In this document: positions 1 to 13,204 of the stretch, piece after piece
Layout: the number at the start of each line of letters is the position of its first letter
Numbering within the stretch: the stretch's first letter is position 1
From: Neoechinorhynchus agilis
Taxonomy: Eukaryota > Acanthocephala
Length of the DNA stretch: 64,000 bases
Assembly (NCBI GenBank): GCA_051530055.1
Contig: CM121341.1
Coordinates: 10,602,001 to 10,666,000, forward strand
Direction of reading: 5' to 3'
Position numbers and translations under genes: made by a program
Notes under the pieces: model-generated
Database searches by the model: none
Seen by the model: only the letters and a program-made list of their open reading frames with translations
Told to the model about the DNA's origin: nothing

Positions 1-1
1 T

Positions 2-3000
2 CGTTTTGTCCTGTCCTTAAGACAGAGAGCTAAGATCTCAAGTGGGAAACGGTGTGACGATATTCTCGCTGATGCTCGTTTACTCGGTGAGACAATCAAT
101 CAACTCTCAAATGGAATTGTTAAACAACGAGATACGTGTGACATTCAACGACGTTGTGATACTTTTCGATTTGCTGTTCTTCGAGCAAGTCTTTGGCTTC
201 AGGATTCAGGTGATGATCAAATAGAGACTGGAGATACCTCAACTGGATCATGGATCAGTCAAATGCATAGCGCATGCCGTGAAGCCGTCTCAAGTTGTAT
301 TCGTCTCATTTCTCTTATACAACGTCATGAGCCTGTTAATGAAACACGCCCATTAACAAATATGATTCCAGTGCTAGTAGCCCATATGAAATCATGCGTA
401 GCTGATCCCAAAGACGTAGAGGCTCAAGATATTCTTTTGACAGCAGTGAAGGACTTTATAGAGCTAGCAGAGAGTCTCTATAGACTCGCATCTACAAAAA
501 GAACAGGGGTCTTGGCAGACGATCTTCAGTCTCATGTAACTGAAATGGGAAAGATTCGTGAAGCTGTAATTTCTGATTTTCATGGGAATTTCGTGTCTGA
601 AACTGTTGATATGATCGGACGAATGTGCGCTGATCTTGATCGTGGCCTTACGCACATACAAATCGAAGCCGGCTCCGATCTTGATCCCGATGAAGCTTAT
701 CGATGCTTCATCAAAGCATTTGCATTTGTTCGTACCAGAGTTAACTATTGTTTGGAGAGTTTTGAGAAGCTTCCGATGGCTTCTATTGCATATTTGTCGG
801 ACGCTCTTACACTTCTTTACGACTCCGTTGTGAGGATTCACGCTTCGGATGTTTGCGTCCTCGACCGAACCACAATGGAGTTCATCTGTCAGCGGACTTC
901 AGATGCTCTTCATTCAATCCAAGATTTAGTAACTCAATTAGCCACAAATTCCGAAATGACCAAGTCATTCCAATCCCTTGACGAGCAGGTCCTTTCAGAA
1001 GCAATGGACGATTGTGTGGCGATGCTACCCGGTCACCGTGAGCTATTTTCAGCCATTAACAAACTAAATCAATCCGTCGCCGAGCATCATCGAGCAGCAG
1101 CTGCTGCTCTGGCAACTACTGGATGTGCCATGTCCGAAACACTCCATATATCTTCGATTTTAGTTAATCTTAACAAAAACGTGAACGCCTTTAACGTTGC
1201 CGTGTATCAGCTCGCTTCCTGTATTGATTCAGCAACTCCATTGTTAGTCGACCGAGTAACCGAGTCGTTTGATCAAATGATCGGATGTGCTTTGGCCGCC
1301 TGTGAATCTCGTCTTTTTGCTCCTAGGAATCATAAACTCAGTTTCCAAGTTCATACAATCCATTCTTGCGCGTTGGCCATGTTGGACAATGCCCGGGCTG
1401 TGTACGTCGCACGGATACTCCAAGCGGATCAAGAGGAGCCGTCGTGTTCGCCAGTTCGGATTTGTAATCTCGTGTCAAATGAAGTAAAACCGGTGATACC
1501 TTATTGTGTCCAATTGACTGAACGTCTTAATGAGCTCGTCTCTATGGCGGCAACAGCGAATGCAGACGTCCCTATTTGCGAGTACGCTCTCGATAGATTA
1601 AAGCACGCTCGACAAGCTGTTTGCCGGAAACCTGGTACAATGGGTCCCACGAACAACATGACTTTTACGCAGGCTTTTGATCGAGTTTCTAAAGACGGAT
1701 CTGATTTAGGCAGAGCGTTGAAGTTTTTGTTGACTGTAACAAAGGAACAAAGAAAAGACTGTGAGCTCCGGACTACTTATATAGCTCAAGCTGTTTCGGA
1801 TGCTGCATGTGGACTAGTTGAGGCTGCAAGCCAAATCGCATACCTGATAGCTGCTCATCAGGACGGATGTGTAAGAGGTGAACCAGGTCTAGTGGATCAG
1901 TTCACTTTCCATAAATGTGAACTCATTATCGAACGAACCTGTCATCGATTATTCGACTGCGAAAACGTCGAAGACGTCGAGGATCTCTTGTTAACTGTAG
2001 CAGAGTTCGTATGTATAATTTGCAATGCAGCACGTAGATCTGCTGCTCGGACATGGACATGCTCAAATGATTCAAGTGCATCGAAATTCCTTGCCTGTAG
2101 TGAAGATCTTTCTAACGTGTCTTATCGATTGATCAATGAAACTGTCCAAGTTATAAATGCTGGAAACGGATCGTGCTTTGAGCGGATGCAAGGATGCAGG
2201 CAAATATCCGCGAGGTTACTTCAATCGACATCCGTGTTGTGCTCATACGCGGCTTCTAAGAAGTTCGCAGCGATTCCTGCTACGATAAGTGAAAAGGGTG
2301 TCGAAATTCAAAAGGCAATGATCGACTCAGTCGGTGTTTTGGTCGATGGGACAAGTGCACTCATTGAAGGCCTTATTAAATGTGACGAGGAGGATAGGGA
2401 TGCGGATAAAAACGGTAAACAAATCACGTCATTGGATAGTCGCGAAATTTGGCCGGAATTATCTGCTAGTACCAGACAAATAAGCAGTGGAATCGCGAGC
2501 TTGATTGCGACGATCACAAGCTCTGCGTCTCATCTTGTAGCTCAGGTGAACATTTATCGGTCTTTATGTGGTTCACAATCTTAAACAGCGCTTAAAACCT
2601 AATTTTATATTCAGCTCAAGCTTCGTATTCTCATAGAAAATATTAACCTCAATGTTTTTCAAAGTATTTTATACAAAAGACAGTATGTAACCGACAAACA
2701 ACCCGTCTTTAGACAACTCTTATGGCCTGATTTTATACCTAATCCCAAGCTTTAATTGGTATAAAAAATAAAGAGGTTTACATCAATCTTTTCGTATTTT
2801 TTAAGTCCTCCTTTCTACAAGGGGCCATTTTCTTGCTGACTACTGAAGAGTTTTAAAATGCGAAATTTTGAAAACTCTATATTTGGATAAATCCCTTTTC
2901 CCGGTAATGTTCACCTGACCCAAATCCCAGTACCCTTCAGAAGCTTACACTGAACACTCTACACAACCTAAGCGACGGTCAATCAATAGAAACGATACAA

Positions 3001-3786
3001 GAAGACAACGACGAGCTAAATTTGCTGAACGAGATTAATTCATTGAAGCTAACAGACCTCCGTGAAGTCAGTTCCTTACCTCCAGAAACTCTTTTGGACC
3101 GAATTCTTTATACATCACTCCACATGTTTGAGTACATCAATCGTCTATTGTCACCAAGCTCGGCCGAGTTTTCATTGACGGGTGTAATGGCCGCTAGTGG
3201 TTCGTCAGCAATAGTTGAATCCATTAGCGCTTTACATTACGCTTACATGACATCTTTAAAGAACATCCTTCGGGCTAGTCTTTCTCTGGATAGTCAGATT
3301 GGATGTTCTCGGGATGTCCGTCCGTCTCCTATAGTCGTGCAGGCTGAATCTGTTCTCAAATCAGGTTATGAATTCATCACAACTGCTTTTGAAGAGGATT
3401 CCTGTGAAGACAGATCCAAGCTCGGGCGCGTACACACAAAAGCAATTGAAGACCTTGTCTCTGTTGTACAAGAACAATATGATCAGTGTAAGGCTAAACG
3501 TAAGCCGGTCATTAGTCAGCATAATACAGCGCTTCCACCGACTAGAGCCGTATTTCCTCCAATAATAGTACCGACAACTCGGCGCTACCTTCATCTCAGC
3601 GAGGATAGCTCAGATGAACTGAATGATGGCGGTGATGACCATGGAACGGATGTGTGCCACAGTTTACGTAAGGATACTCCTAAACTCCATGAGCGTGAAA
3701 TTGCTGCTTCAGCTGGAGTACAGGTCGATTCCTGTAGTCAGGATGTTAACAACGTTTTATCGGACATTCTTATCAATCTTGATTGA
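2..3786 (+). CDS. TLN: Talin, rod-domain part (5' end outside the window)
   Basis: Talin links integrin tails to F-actin at adhesion sites. The reading frame is open from the first bases of the window through 2545, so this is an internal exon of at least 848 codons. Residues around 1680-2350 match the vertebrate talin rod block by block: the CGLxEAAxQxAYLI stretch, GLVDQ, the VAEF..ICNAAR helix, then FAAIPATISEKG and the helix after it. A second exon encodes about 280 residues and ends at 3786. The join is canonical and in frame (GT at 2546, AG at 2939-2940), although that intron also carries terminal inverted repeats. The last exon is unlike the usual talin C-terminus: I see no I/LWEQ actin-binding module or dimerisation helix, only an acidic, serine-rich tail. 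Either talin is shortened here or further exons were not recognised. Identity of the first exon is firm; the 3' end is less certain. Confidence 0.85.
2546..2940 (+). other. Talin intron with terminal inverted repeats; canonical or TIR-bounded
   Basis: The repeats CAGGTGAACATT (2543-2554) and AATGTTCACCTG (2906-2917) are perfect inverses. Two in-frame excisions are possible: GT-AG at 2546-2940, or an excision flush with the repeats (for example AG-AC at 2544-2914), which would add eight codons to exon 2. Sequence alone cannot choose between them. Confidence 0.6.
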
Positions 3787-4832
3787 GGAAAGTTGTGTAT
3801 GCTTTTAATACTTTTGTAAGGAAATCAGTTCTTATGTGTCGTCCATGATGTTTCCTTATTGCAACTGTAATAGTCTTGTGATCTGCAATCCTGCTCAACT
3901 ACTGATTTGGTTTAAGTTTTTCGAAATGAACATTATTTGTGTTTTTGAAGCCAAGTAACACCAAAACTACGAGAGATTGTTTAGATTTTTTGAACTCACT
4001 AGATTATGTCCAACTAAATCTTGCCAATTTGCTCCCAGAAGTCGTGATCGTGGTCCCGTGTTGTATTTTGGTCGTTAGAAATGCAATAATGTCCATTCTC
4101 AGTGAGTCCCTATTTCCTTGATTGTATCGATCGTAACAACTACCGTTTCATCAAGGAGAATGCCAACAAGTAGAAAATGATCGCAAGATTTAAAGTTAGT
4201 TTCTACTCTTATAAACATACTGATGATTCTTGGCGCCCTTATTTTGATGATTTCGTGGTACTTTCCATTTAAAATTGATTGTCTTTATTCCCGTGAAAGG
4301 ATTATTGGTTGTTTCCTGGCGGGAAAGCAACCAATATTAACCATTCAATCTTCAAACGAAAAGATTATTACCAACTTATCGTCAATTGATTGCATCGCCT
4401 TGATTCTTTTTGATTTTAGGTATCTTAAGTTTAACAGCTATCTAATCCGTTGTCTCTCCCGCCCACGCAACCACAGCTTTACATCTCGAAGGAAGTCTAG
4501 TCATTCTGTACAGCATTTCATTTGGAAAAATAACTAAGAATATATTTTTGTCGATGAGCTTATCAGAAAATTTTGTGCACGAGAGATTACAAAGACTGAA
4601 TTTTTCATGTTTTTATATGGCGAAAAAATGAAGTAGTTTATTGAATTCTATATTTCGACACAATCTTGTGCTTTCATCAGGATAAACCTACAAGTAACCT
4701 TGATAAAGGCACAGTATTTTGGAGAAAGTTTCCAATTTGCAGTGATAGTGAGAGATTATAGATGAAAATATAATATCGTTGAAAAGTTGTTAGGATGTAA
4801 CCGTTCTTCTACAATCCGAAATTTAACGTTAG
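3787..4832. other. Intergenic, with one foldback remnant
   Basis: I see no gene here. Positions about 4600-4715 resemble the foldback family at 52062-52220 (shared segments: a TTTTTATATGGCG-like end, a TTTATTGA..ATATTTCG segment, and CCTTGATAAAGGCACA). The short ORFs show no recognisable protein. Confidence 0.5.
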
Positions 4833-7041
4833 ATGTTGAAAACCACTACACGTAGCCATGGTAACCGATTTGTATTTGAACCGACTGTTGAAATAAATAT
4901 TGAAAGCGTGAAGGTCGATATGAGGCCACTTCTTAGATATGATAATCTTGATCATTTATTCGAAAAGTGCGATATAGAACAATCCCAAGCCCTCTGCTCC
5001 ATTATATCAAAAGATGCTAGACTGTCGAACGATTGGTTTGACGGTCCTGTAGGGCGACGACGAATGATACATTGTGATTACGCAGCTTCTGGGAAGCCGT
5101 TAAAGAAAATCGAGAGATTCATGTCCACTCGGTTTTATTCAACATTCGACATGGATCTAAACGGGCCTTCCTATGCTTCCAAAACTACCCGTTCGTACGT
5201 GAAACAAGCGGTAGACTTGATTCGAAAGGAGTGTAAATGTAGTCCAGACGATTACTTGTTTTTTGTCGGATCAGGTTCAACATCAGCTGTAAACACATTG
5301 CTCAGTTTAATGAATATTAAATGTGAGCGACCACAAAAATTGACGGTTGTTGTGTCCTCGTTTGAACACCACTCAAATCTCCTGCCTTGGAATGAGATGG
5401 AAGCAAATATTAAAAAAGTGAAAGCTCGTGACGACGGCAAAATCGATATCGACGATCTAGCAAGCGTACTTGAACGATTGCAGAATAAGGGAAGGGATAT
5501 AATCTGTTCATTTAGAGACGCTCGCTTCTTATCAACCCAAAACCGTTTGTAAGCTGAATTTTAGACATGTCTTTTTCACATGTTGGGTTCAGTTCATTTA
5601 ATCGAGAGAGAAATGGATCCTTTCTATGTCCCGATTAAAGGAATTGAATTCAACATGCATTTAAAAGTCGAAATACCACAGTTGAAGGGCTAACGAGTTA
5701 TCCCCTTTGATAAGAAGGAGAGCGTACACCGCTGCTAGTAATATAACCGGCGTGCTTCAAGATGTTGATGAAATCAGCGCACTTGTTCACAAATTTGAAG
5801 GATTAGTATTTTGGGACTATGCAACGGCTGGCCCATATATTCCCTTAGATATGAACCCAAACAAATCTTCCTATAAAGATGCGGTGTTCATTTCGGCACA
5901 TAAGTTCGTCGGTGGTCCAGGAGCTCCGGGCTTGTTGATCGCGAAAAAGGATTTGTTGACACACGAGAAGGCATTAGAACTACAAGTAGAAACACAAAGA
6001 CGTAGCGTGGCTGGAGTGGTTAGATGTGGCCTAGCATTTCGAATAAAGAGCCTCCTTAACGCTGAGTTTGTGAAAGCCCGTGAAGAAGAGATTGTGGACG
6101 TGTTTAAAACCATTGTCTGTCGATGTCCGAATTTTATTATTTTAAGTAAAGATGGGCCTCCAAGGAGATTAATTCTTAAAGAGTTCACATCTTTACTACT
6201 AGGTGATTTCAAAGTCCCACGTCTTTCAGTATTTTCGTTCGTAATAGCACATCCCATGACGAAAAAGCTTCTTCATTATAACTTCATTGGTCAGCTTTTA
6301 AATGACTTTTTTGGAATTCAATCAAGAAATGGTCAGTTGTGTGCAGCACCGTATATATTTAACCTATTGGGCATTAGTGAAGAAATGGCGGTTAAGATCG
6401 CAAGACTTCAAGGTACTTTAACATGTGGAGTTGGCGATTCTTATGATGCGGATTTGAGTTTGAATGAAAACAAAAAGTTTAAGAAATGGAAGGATTTGGG
6501 ACCCATTGCATTCGAGTGTGATTATAGAGGACCGTGCGCTGTCTACAAACCTGGAGTAAGTCGATTAAGCCTGCCATACTTTATCGACGACCAAACTCTT
6601 CAATTCGTAGCGGATGCCGTCGAGTTTGTCGCAGAGGAAGGATGGAAATTAATTCCACTGTACACAATGAACGTTCAAACAGGCTCGTGGACCTATGAGA
6701 ATTACATTTGTAAGAATATAAATTTAGCAGATATTAAAGAAGAGAAACCTGCGCTGGAGTTTATCACAAATAGGTGCAAACGACTATCGGTCAAGAACCA
6801 CAAACAAATGATCAATGCTGCCAGGGCAAAAGCAAAGCAAATGGTGCAAGGAGCGAGTACTATGAAGATCAATAACGCTGAAGAGGATCATCCAGAGTTG
6901 TGCTGGTTCGTAACGCCAAACGATGCCTTGAAATCTTTAACGGGATCGGACAAACAAGTGCATGTTAAGCCAGATGAATGTTTGAAAGTTTTTCAGCGCA
7001 TTACTCTTTCTGAGACAAGTTGTAGGTCAGAAATGGAATAA
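4833..7041 (+). CDS. Class V aminotransferase-fold PLP enzyme, cysteine desulfurase-like
   Basis: Two exons (4833-5513 and 5728-7041) give about 664 residues. The fold is that of cysteine desulfurases and molybdenum-cofactor sulfurase N-domains. Visible features are the DYAASGKP start of the domain, the VGSGSTSAVN phosphate-binding loop, SSFEHHSN with the PLP-stacking His, TAASNITGVLQDVD, WDYATAGPY, and the Schiff-base lysine in ISAHKFVGGPGAPG. Enzymes of this family take sulfur or selenium from cysteine; the substrate here is not known. About 200 residues follow the usual domain and end in a basic, lysine-rich tail. No MOSC domain is seen, so I do not call it MOCOS. The exon join falls inside the conserved SFTAASN motif, which fixes the intron at 5514-5727 to the base (with one-nucleotide ambiguity). 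Confidence 0.8.
5514..5727 (+). other. Non-canonical AG-AC intron with terminal inverted repeats
   Basis: The exons must join as TCATTT plus ACCGCTGCT to give SFTAASN. The 214-nt segment removed begins AG and ends AC. It is bounded by ACGCTCGCTTCTTATCAA (5518-5535) and its imperfect inverse TTTGATAAGAAGGAGAGCGT (5706-5725). No GT-AG pair in the region restores the motif. Confidence 0.8.
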
Positions 7042-9784
7042 ATTGATATTCGTCCTCGTTGTTCCGAATATGGAATTTTCACAAAATTTGGCGTGCTGAC
7101 AAGTGCGAAAGGAATCGGCGTGAATATGACCTTAAATTTATCAATGCGAATGAATTTCAAAAGCACGGTAAAATGTGAACTGACAATATCCAAATGCTTT
7201 TATCTACCGGAATTATATTCCTATGAATTTTTAGATTAAGTATCGAAACATGGATTTCAAAAAAACCCGTATTCACGAATACGATGAACCAACTCATGTT
7301 TTTAAATAGTTTCATACGTGAAAATGCAGCGAATGAAGAAATCTTAAAACCCTATTAGGTAAACAATATTTTAGAACACGAAAGGTGGAAAACGAATAAT
7401 AACCAAATCCGAATAAGAAACATCCGCAATACTTAAAACGTCTTTAATAAAAATTCGTCACCGGGTGAAGATCTAAATAACAGTTATTTCACATATCAGC
7501 ATTTTAAACGCAACGCCTTTTTGGGGGAAACTAGAAACTCGGCTACATACAATACTAAAAATATTTTCGTTTAGCAATTAACGATTCTTAAACCATCCGA
7601 ATTAACTAAGGCTGCCATCAACATTAGAAGTTCTCTTTAGGTCTTCACTCGGTAAAGAGTTTCTCGTTAAAGACGTTCTGCGGACCTCGTAGTGTTTATC
7701 AGCAATTTGCTAGTTATTAAAAGATAAACGGCAATACTTAAAACGTCTTTAATAAAAATTCGTCACCGGGTGAAGATCTAAATAACATTTATTTCACACA
7801 TCAACATTTTAAACGCAACGCCTTTTTGGGGGAAACTAGAAACTCGGCTACATACAATACTAAAAATATTTTCGTTTAGCAATTAACGATTCTTAAACCA
7901 TCCGAATTAACTAAGGCTACCATGAACATTGAATGTATTTTTCCACAAAAACATTCCGGTTCTACTGGGCTAAAATACTGAATGCAGTGTGATATGAAAA
8001 ATTGCTGAATCATCGACAAAAGACGCAATTGGTGATTGCGACATGACTTGTTTCAAAAATCATTTTCCAAACATGAATGCGTAAAATGTGCTTCAAACTA
8101 TATAGAACGTTCAATAGAAAAACAGAGCAACTTCCTGAACTCAGTCAATTGTTTTGAGTGGTAAGAGCTCGTGAGTATAAACTGCCACTGATTTTACACA
8201 AACGGTTTCGTAGGGAATTGTAGATCATACGAATACGGGATCGATTTGTTTGAAGATTGAATTAGATTATTATCTTCGGGGGGGGAGGGAAATATACTTT
8301 TTCTCAGTTTTGCCACCCATCGGATTTAAATATTTTCCTCTGCTAACGATAACCTTGGTGAAATGTCGGAATTTTTCGAGAGGTGAAATATTTTGGAAAT
8401 AAATTATTGCATTTAAATCAGAGAAGTGGCAAAACTAAGAAAAAGAAAATATTTATGTTCGTTCATCTTTTAAGTTCTTTAAGACCTTGATAAAGGCACA
8501 AGATTGTGCTGAAATATTGGATTCAATAAAACTCTATTGAGCATTGCATATAGATGGTTAGATATGTTTTGTTATTTAGCGTAAAGATGTTCATCATTTA
8601 CCTTTTGATTGCGAAAATTATCAAATAAATAATTCAATTATTACAATTGTTATACTAAATGGCTTGTCAATATTCGAGAGAGAGATCGCGTTAAAGCGAA
8701 GAATGTATATATTTCGTCGACTGATTGAATCAGAGTTATTTTTCAGTTCAAATTAAACATTTAGTCACAAAACACACCAAGTGATTGTTTTCGTTTTGAC
8801 TCGGGAATCCGGGATCGTGAACCTTGTAGGCTATAGATAGAATTGATAAATCGGCTGATACAATCAGCCGAAATAAATAAAATTCCTTCAATTTTTCCGC
8901 CATAAACAAACATTGATCGATTTAGAAGCGAATGAAATGCGAGACGCATCATTGCGCCGAAGGGAACGATACAAAGACGTTGATTTGCAAGAGAAACACT
9001 CGATGGCCTTGAGATATCAAACGAACAGAGATTAACAATTCTGACGGGAGGGGGAATTCATGGGTACCAGTCTAAGAACACGGAGATTATGAATAGAATA
9101 ATATATAAGGTTAGTCGGGAAATAGATAAATTCGCACGCTAGTACGGCACGTAGATAAGCGAATCAGGAAAAAGTGTAACGAAGTCCGGATTTGCCCTGA
9201 AAGTCTATAGCGGTCACTACAACTACTTATTATTACGTCACAATAAGTTTGGATTCTTCCGTGTCAAGTAGCTGCTCGCCGTCTCACGCACAACAATAAA
9301 TGGATAAAAGATCCTAATGCTCCGTTCTTAGACGGCTAAAGGTTGCGTAGGCTTACTGAACTTATCGATAAAGCGAAAGTTCTGAAATCCTAGGCATCCT
9401 GATAAAACTTGGAAAAATTATCCGACCCGGCCCCAATGGACAATGTATTTGTAAGCGGGAAATAAACACCATCATTTAAACAGAAGGGCAATTCTTCACC
9501 AAATGTTTGCAGCATTCTCCATCGCAAGTTATCGGATCTACCACCATTCGATCAGTAAAACTTCATCGCTTTTCTTTTTAGTGAGGACCGATGCTGTCTC
9601 ACCACAGCTTACGAGCAACTGAAATTCTGGTCGAGATTCTGAGTCCCCTTCTCGTATACGTCATTCATTGAAAACGCAACTATTTTCGTATTCGTTGACT
9701 CATACGTCACTGAAGTGTTAATTTGCGGAAGTCGTCAATGAACGAAAACGCAAGTATTTTCGTATTCGTCGACTCATACGTCAC
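7042..9784. repeat. Gene-free repeat region
   Basis: No host gene is visible. A unit of about 200 bp at 7431-7630 is repeated in direct orientation at about 7733-7925, offset 302 bp; the spacer carries TAAAGACGTTCTGCGGACCTCG-like sequence that also occurs in the foldback at 22420-22560. Foldback relatives lie at 8320-8425 (arms ATTTAAAT..GGTGAAAT), 8470-8545 (CCTTGATAAAGGCACA..GAAATATTGG) and 8578-8650 (AAAGATGTTCATCATTTA). A 37-bp motif near 9670-9711 recurs at 9748-9785 just before the LINE. Confidence 0.6.
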
Positions 9785-12700
9785 ACGTAGAAACAAGAGC
9801 AAAAGGAGGAACTCCATCAAAATCAATCAACCCTCCTATTCTTTTCCTCCGTCGCTCTGAATTCGATCCATCACATCATGCACTCCTCCCTCGAGGATAA
9901 AATCGCACCATTTTTATTTCTGGTATACCTGAAGCCCCTGTTACAAACCCTGTCGCCGCTGATGCACACAACCGCCACCAAATCCTTCGAATCGGTCAAC
10001 TCCTTTTCCCCGACATTCACTCCACTATTCCTCCTCCATCAACAATTATGCGCATTCCAGCCAAAAATCCCTTTAACCCGAGACCACGTCTCCTCATAGT
10101 AACTTTTATTTCACCATTCGTAGCCTCCCTCTTTCTTAACAGGAGACACAGACTCCTCACTTCACAACGTTCTTTTCGTCCCTGTAGACATAAAAATTCA
10201 TCACAAAATCTTTCCACCGCCCCTCCAAACTAAACCCGGACACCATCTTCCCAATGTAACCCGTCACTCTTAACGAACATCTTCCTCATACAAAAAACTC
10301 AAAAAGTAGGCTATTTCCCAACTTCTTTGACTAGGTGCAATTCCACCGGCGCCCTAAAAACCACAAAGGTCGACCTCCCAGCCTTCGTACACTAAACTCC
10401 CTATTTTTCCCAATTAAGTAAATAATTATCGCTCTACCCCTACTCAAAAATGCGAGCTGATCAATACAAAGTCTCAACTCTAAACTCATTTCTATCATTG
10501 CCAATCACTCATCCAACTCACATTTTCGATTCGCTTCCGGACTTCTATCTTTGGGATAATCAATCGTTCTATATCAGCATCTTGTAACAATTCCTCCCTT
10601 AATCGAATACCCGCAGCGAAGAACGCAACCCCAATCTCCCTCACTTTCGTCCCCGGTTTTCCGAAATCCAAAATTCCTTTCCCCGCTGTATTGTACTCCA
10701 CTACTCGTAACCTCCTTCCTAAACTGGATGAAATTTCACTCATCACAAATATCGACGCCTACACATCCGCAGCTTAACAGAAACGTTGCTTACCTCCTTC
10801 AATAACAATTCAGCCATCCTTCCCGGGAACTCTTCCTTCCATACATTCCGCGATCGCTACCATACTCTTTATCTTTCATAACCTCTACAAAACCCCGATC
10901 TAGAATTCATCGCAAACGGCATCTGAGAATTCACAATTGCTGGCGTCTATCACCCTCCTGCCTCTCGACCTGAGTCCTCCTTGCTCCAAATCGACTCTAT
11001 GATGGAGCTCATAAACTCCACAAATTCGTCCCATTTCTTAATTACAGGACACTTCAATAATCTATTTCCTCCTCTGCCCTTCTCCGAATTGCGTCAACTA
11101 GTTGGCTTCCCAACAAGTCTTGATGTTCACCTCGACAAAGTGTTCAAAAATATCGACGCCTACTATTCCGCCTCTAAACTCCGTCCCCCGAAAACTCTGA
11201 CCACGCTTCTGCCCTTATTACTCCCTCCACCCCACCTCTGCGTATGAAATCTCCCTGTTTACTCGTCTGGGATAAACGTGATCATTCCATCCAAAATTTT
11301 AATAAAATAGTTCAACTCTACCATCCGCACATTCCACTCTGACAACATAAATGACCCTTCCTTGGCCATGTCCTCCCTGACCTCAATCATAAAAAATTCC
11401 CTAATTTTGGCAATTTCCAAGAAATTCATTAGGATCTCCAACCACGACCCTCTATGGATAACCCCAATTTTGAAACTTCTACAAAGACAAGCTTCTAAGG
11501 CCCATCGCAATAACTCCCCAGATTGTCCCCGTTTACATATAGCTCTAAGTAACAAAATAGTTATCGCCCGCAAAAACTTTCTTTCCTCTAACATTCGTTG
11601 GTGGCAATTCAACATGGTGGCGGGCCTTCAAGGATTCTATTGGTCTGCGCCACTCTGATCCCTTTCCTAATTTGAACTCCACGGAATTAAAACAGATTCT
11701 AGATTCCATCAATCAGAACGCTCCACGTCAGACACCACACAATCTTACACGCCCACATCTGAAACTTTTGTCAACTCGCCGATACCCCCTTTATTTTCGT
11801 CATACGAAGTACTACAGCATCTCAAGAAATTACACTCCTTCTCCGAGTCTGCTCCGATTTTGGTCTCAACTTGTGGTAGATCCGCTGGCTTGCCTCTTGT
11901 CTTCAGAATCGCAAACAATACATTCAACGCCGAAGGCGTACCTCAAGATGCTGTACTGTCACCACTTCTTTTTAATATTTTCCTAAGCCACCTGAAACCT
12001 CTCTCCTCTCACTCTAAACTCTTCCTATACGCCGACGATATCACCCTCATCACTCAATCACCAGCTCACATCTCCCTCTTTTAACCTCTAACGAAATCGT
12101 ATACATAATAGATTTCTGCAACAATCGCAAACTCCGCCTGAATTTCTCTAAATACTTCGAAATGATCCCTTCATTCTCCTGCAACCCCACATTCTACCTC
12201 GAGCTTCCATATGACATCGTACGAGTTACCTCCCTCAGAATTCTGGCTCTCCAATTTCAATCAAATCTGAAATGGGAATCGCACATCTTTCTGTCCTTCA
12301 AGCTCAACACCTTTAAAATTTATCTCCTCAAACGCCTTCGACATTTAGGAATCGCTTCAGCCGATCTCTCCAAATTTTACTTCAGTTTTATCTCACTTCC
12401 AGTCACCTACGGTTATCTCGTCTTTTGCAACCTTTCCAAATTTCAAATTCGCCGTCTTGAAATGTTTCATAAAAGAACATCTAAAATTTGCACAGCTCAT
12501 TTTCCTCCTTTCACCGAATGCCTTGATACTATTTTCATACAACAAACAAAACGCCTAGCAACCGTACCACCACAATTTTTACCACATTTTATTCCCCTTT
12601 TCACACGAGGACAACACTTGTAATCCTAACTCGTTTCATCCTCCTATACCTTCTTTTCCATGCTGCCCAATCTTCTCGGATATCAGAACTTGAGGAAAGG

Positions 12701-12870
12701 CACCAACCTTACAATCGCTCTTGCAAACAATATCCGCCAATTCCCACTAGAATGGACTTACCCCGACCTCACCAAATCCGCATTCCATAGATTCAATCCA
12801 ATATTGTTTATTGCTCAAATAACAATTACCCTATCTTAATTAAAAACAATGCCACAAAACAAATAAATGT
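9785..12870 (+). mobile_element. Degenerate non-LTR retrotransposon (LINE A), APE-endonuclease type
   Basis: Fragments of one LINE occur in order on the plus strand. At 10048-10130 an ORF1 piece has the PRPRLL..VTF motif seen before the endonuclease in CR1/Jockey-like ORF1 proteins. Endonuclease remnants lie at about 10920-11250 (TGHFNNLF for the usual GDFN), followed by linker and the pre-RT segment near 11430-11600. Reverse transcriptase covers about 11930-12090, with GVPQDAVLSPLLFNIFL and an intact YADD box (about 12030), then the thumb/C-terminal region to 12623. Several frameshifts and stops make it non-autonomous. It belongs to the same family as the element at 13205-17040. Confidence 0.75.
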
Positions 12871-13191
12871 GTTATTAAAACGACTTAAGTGGTAGTCACG
12901 TTGTCTTTTAATATTGTCTCGCTCTACATGGACGTCGACAATAAGGGAGCGATACGAGCACCTGAAAAGCGGTTGAGTGAGAATAAAGATGACTTAAAAC
13001 TATTCACAGTGCTACCGACGGAAGTGATTCGACTCTTTCAAATAGTTTTAGTGTGCAACTCTTTTGATATAATAATAACGCGTTTTATTATTCCACACAC
13101 AAACAAGCACGGGAACCATGTATTTTTGGATTCGTGCTGTTTGATTGAGATTGTAATTCGAAATGAGCTGCAAGTCGTCGCGTGTGCATGA
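12871..13191 (+). mobile_element. Penelope-like reverse transcriptase remnant (fossil)
   Basis: A short reading frame resembles the Penelope-like RT core: an SFNIVSLYMDV segment followed by an LPTEVIRLF helix. It is a broken scrap lying between the two LINEs. Confidence 0.5.
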
Positions 13192-13204
13192 GTCTTTCCT
13201 CCGA

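Noticed and set aside
4833-7041. Naming the PLP gene molybdenum cofactor sulfurase
   Set aside because: No MOSC or C-terminal MOCOS domain is visible; only the cysteine-desulfurase fold is supported.
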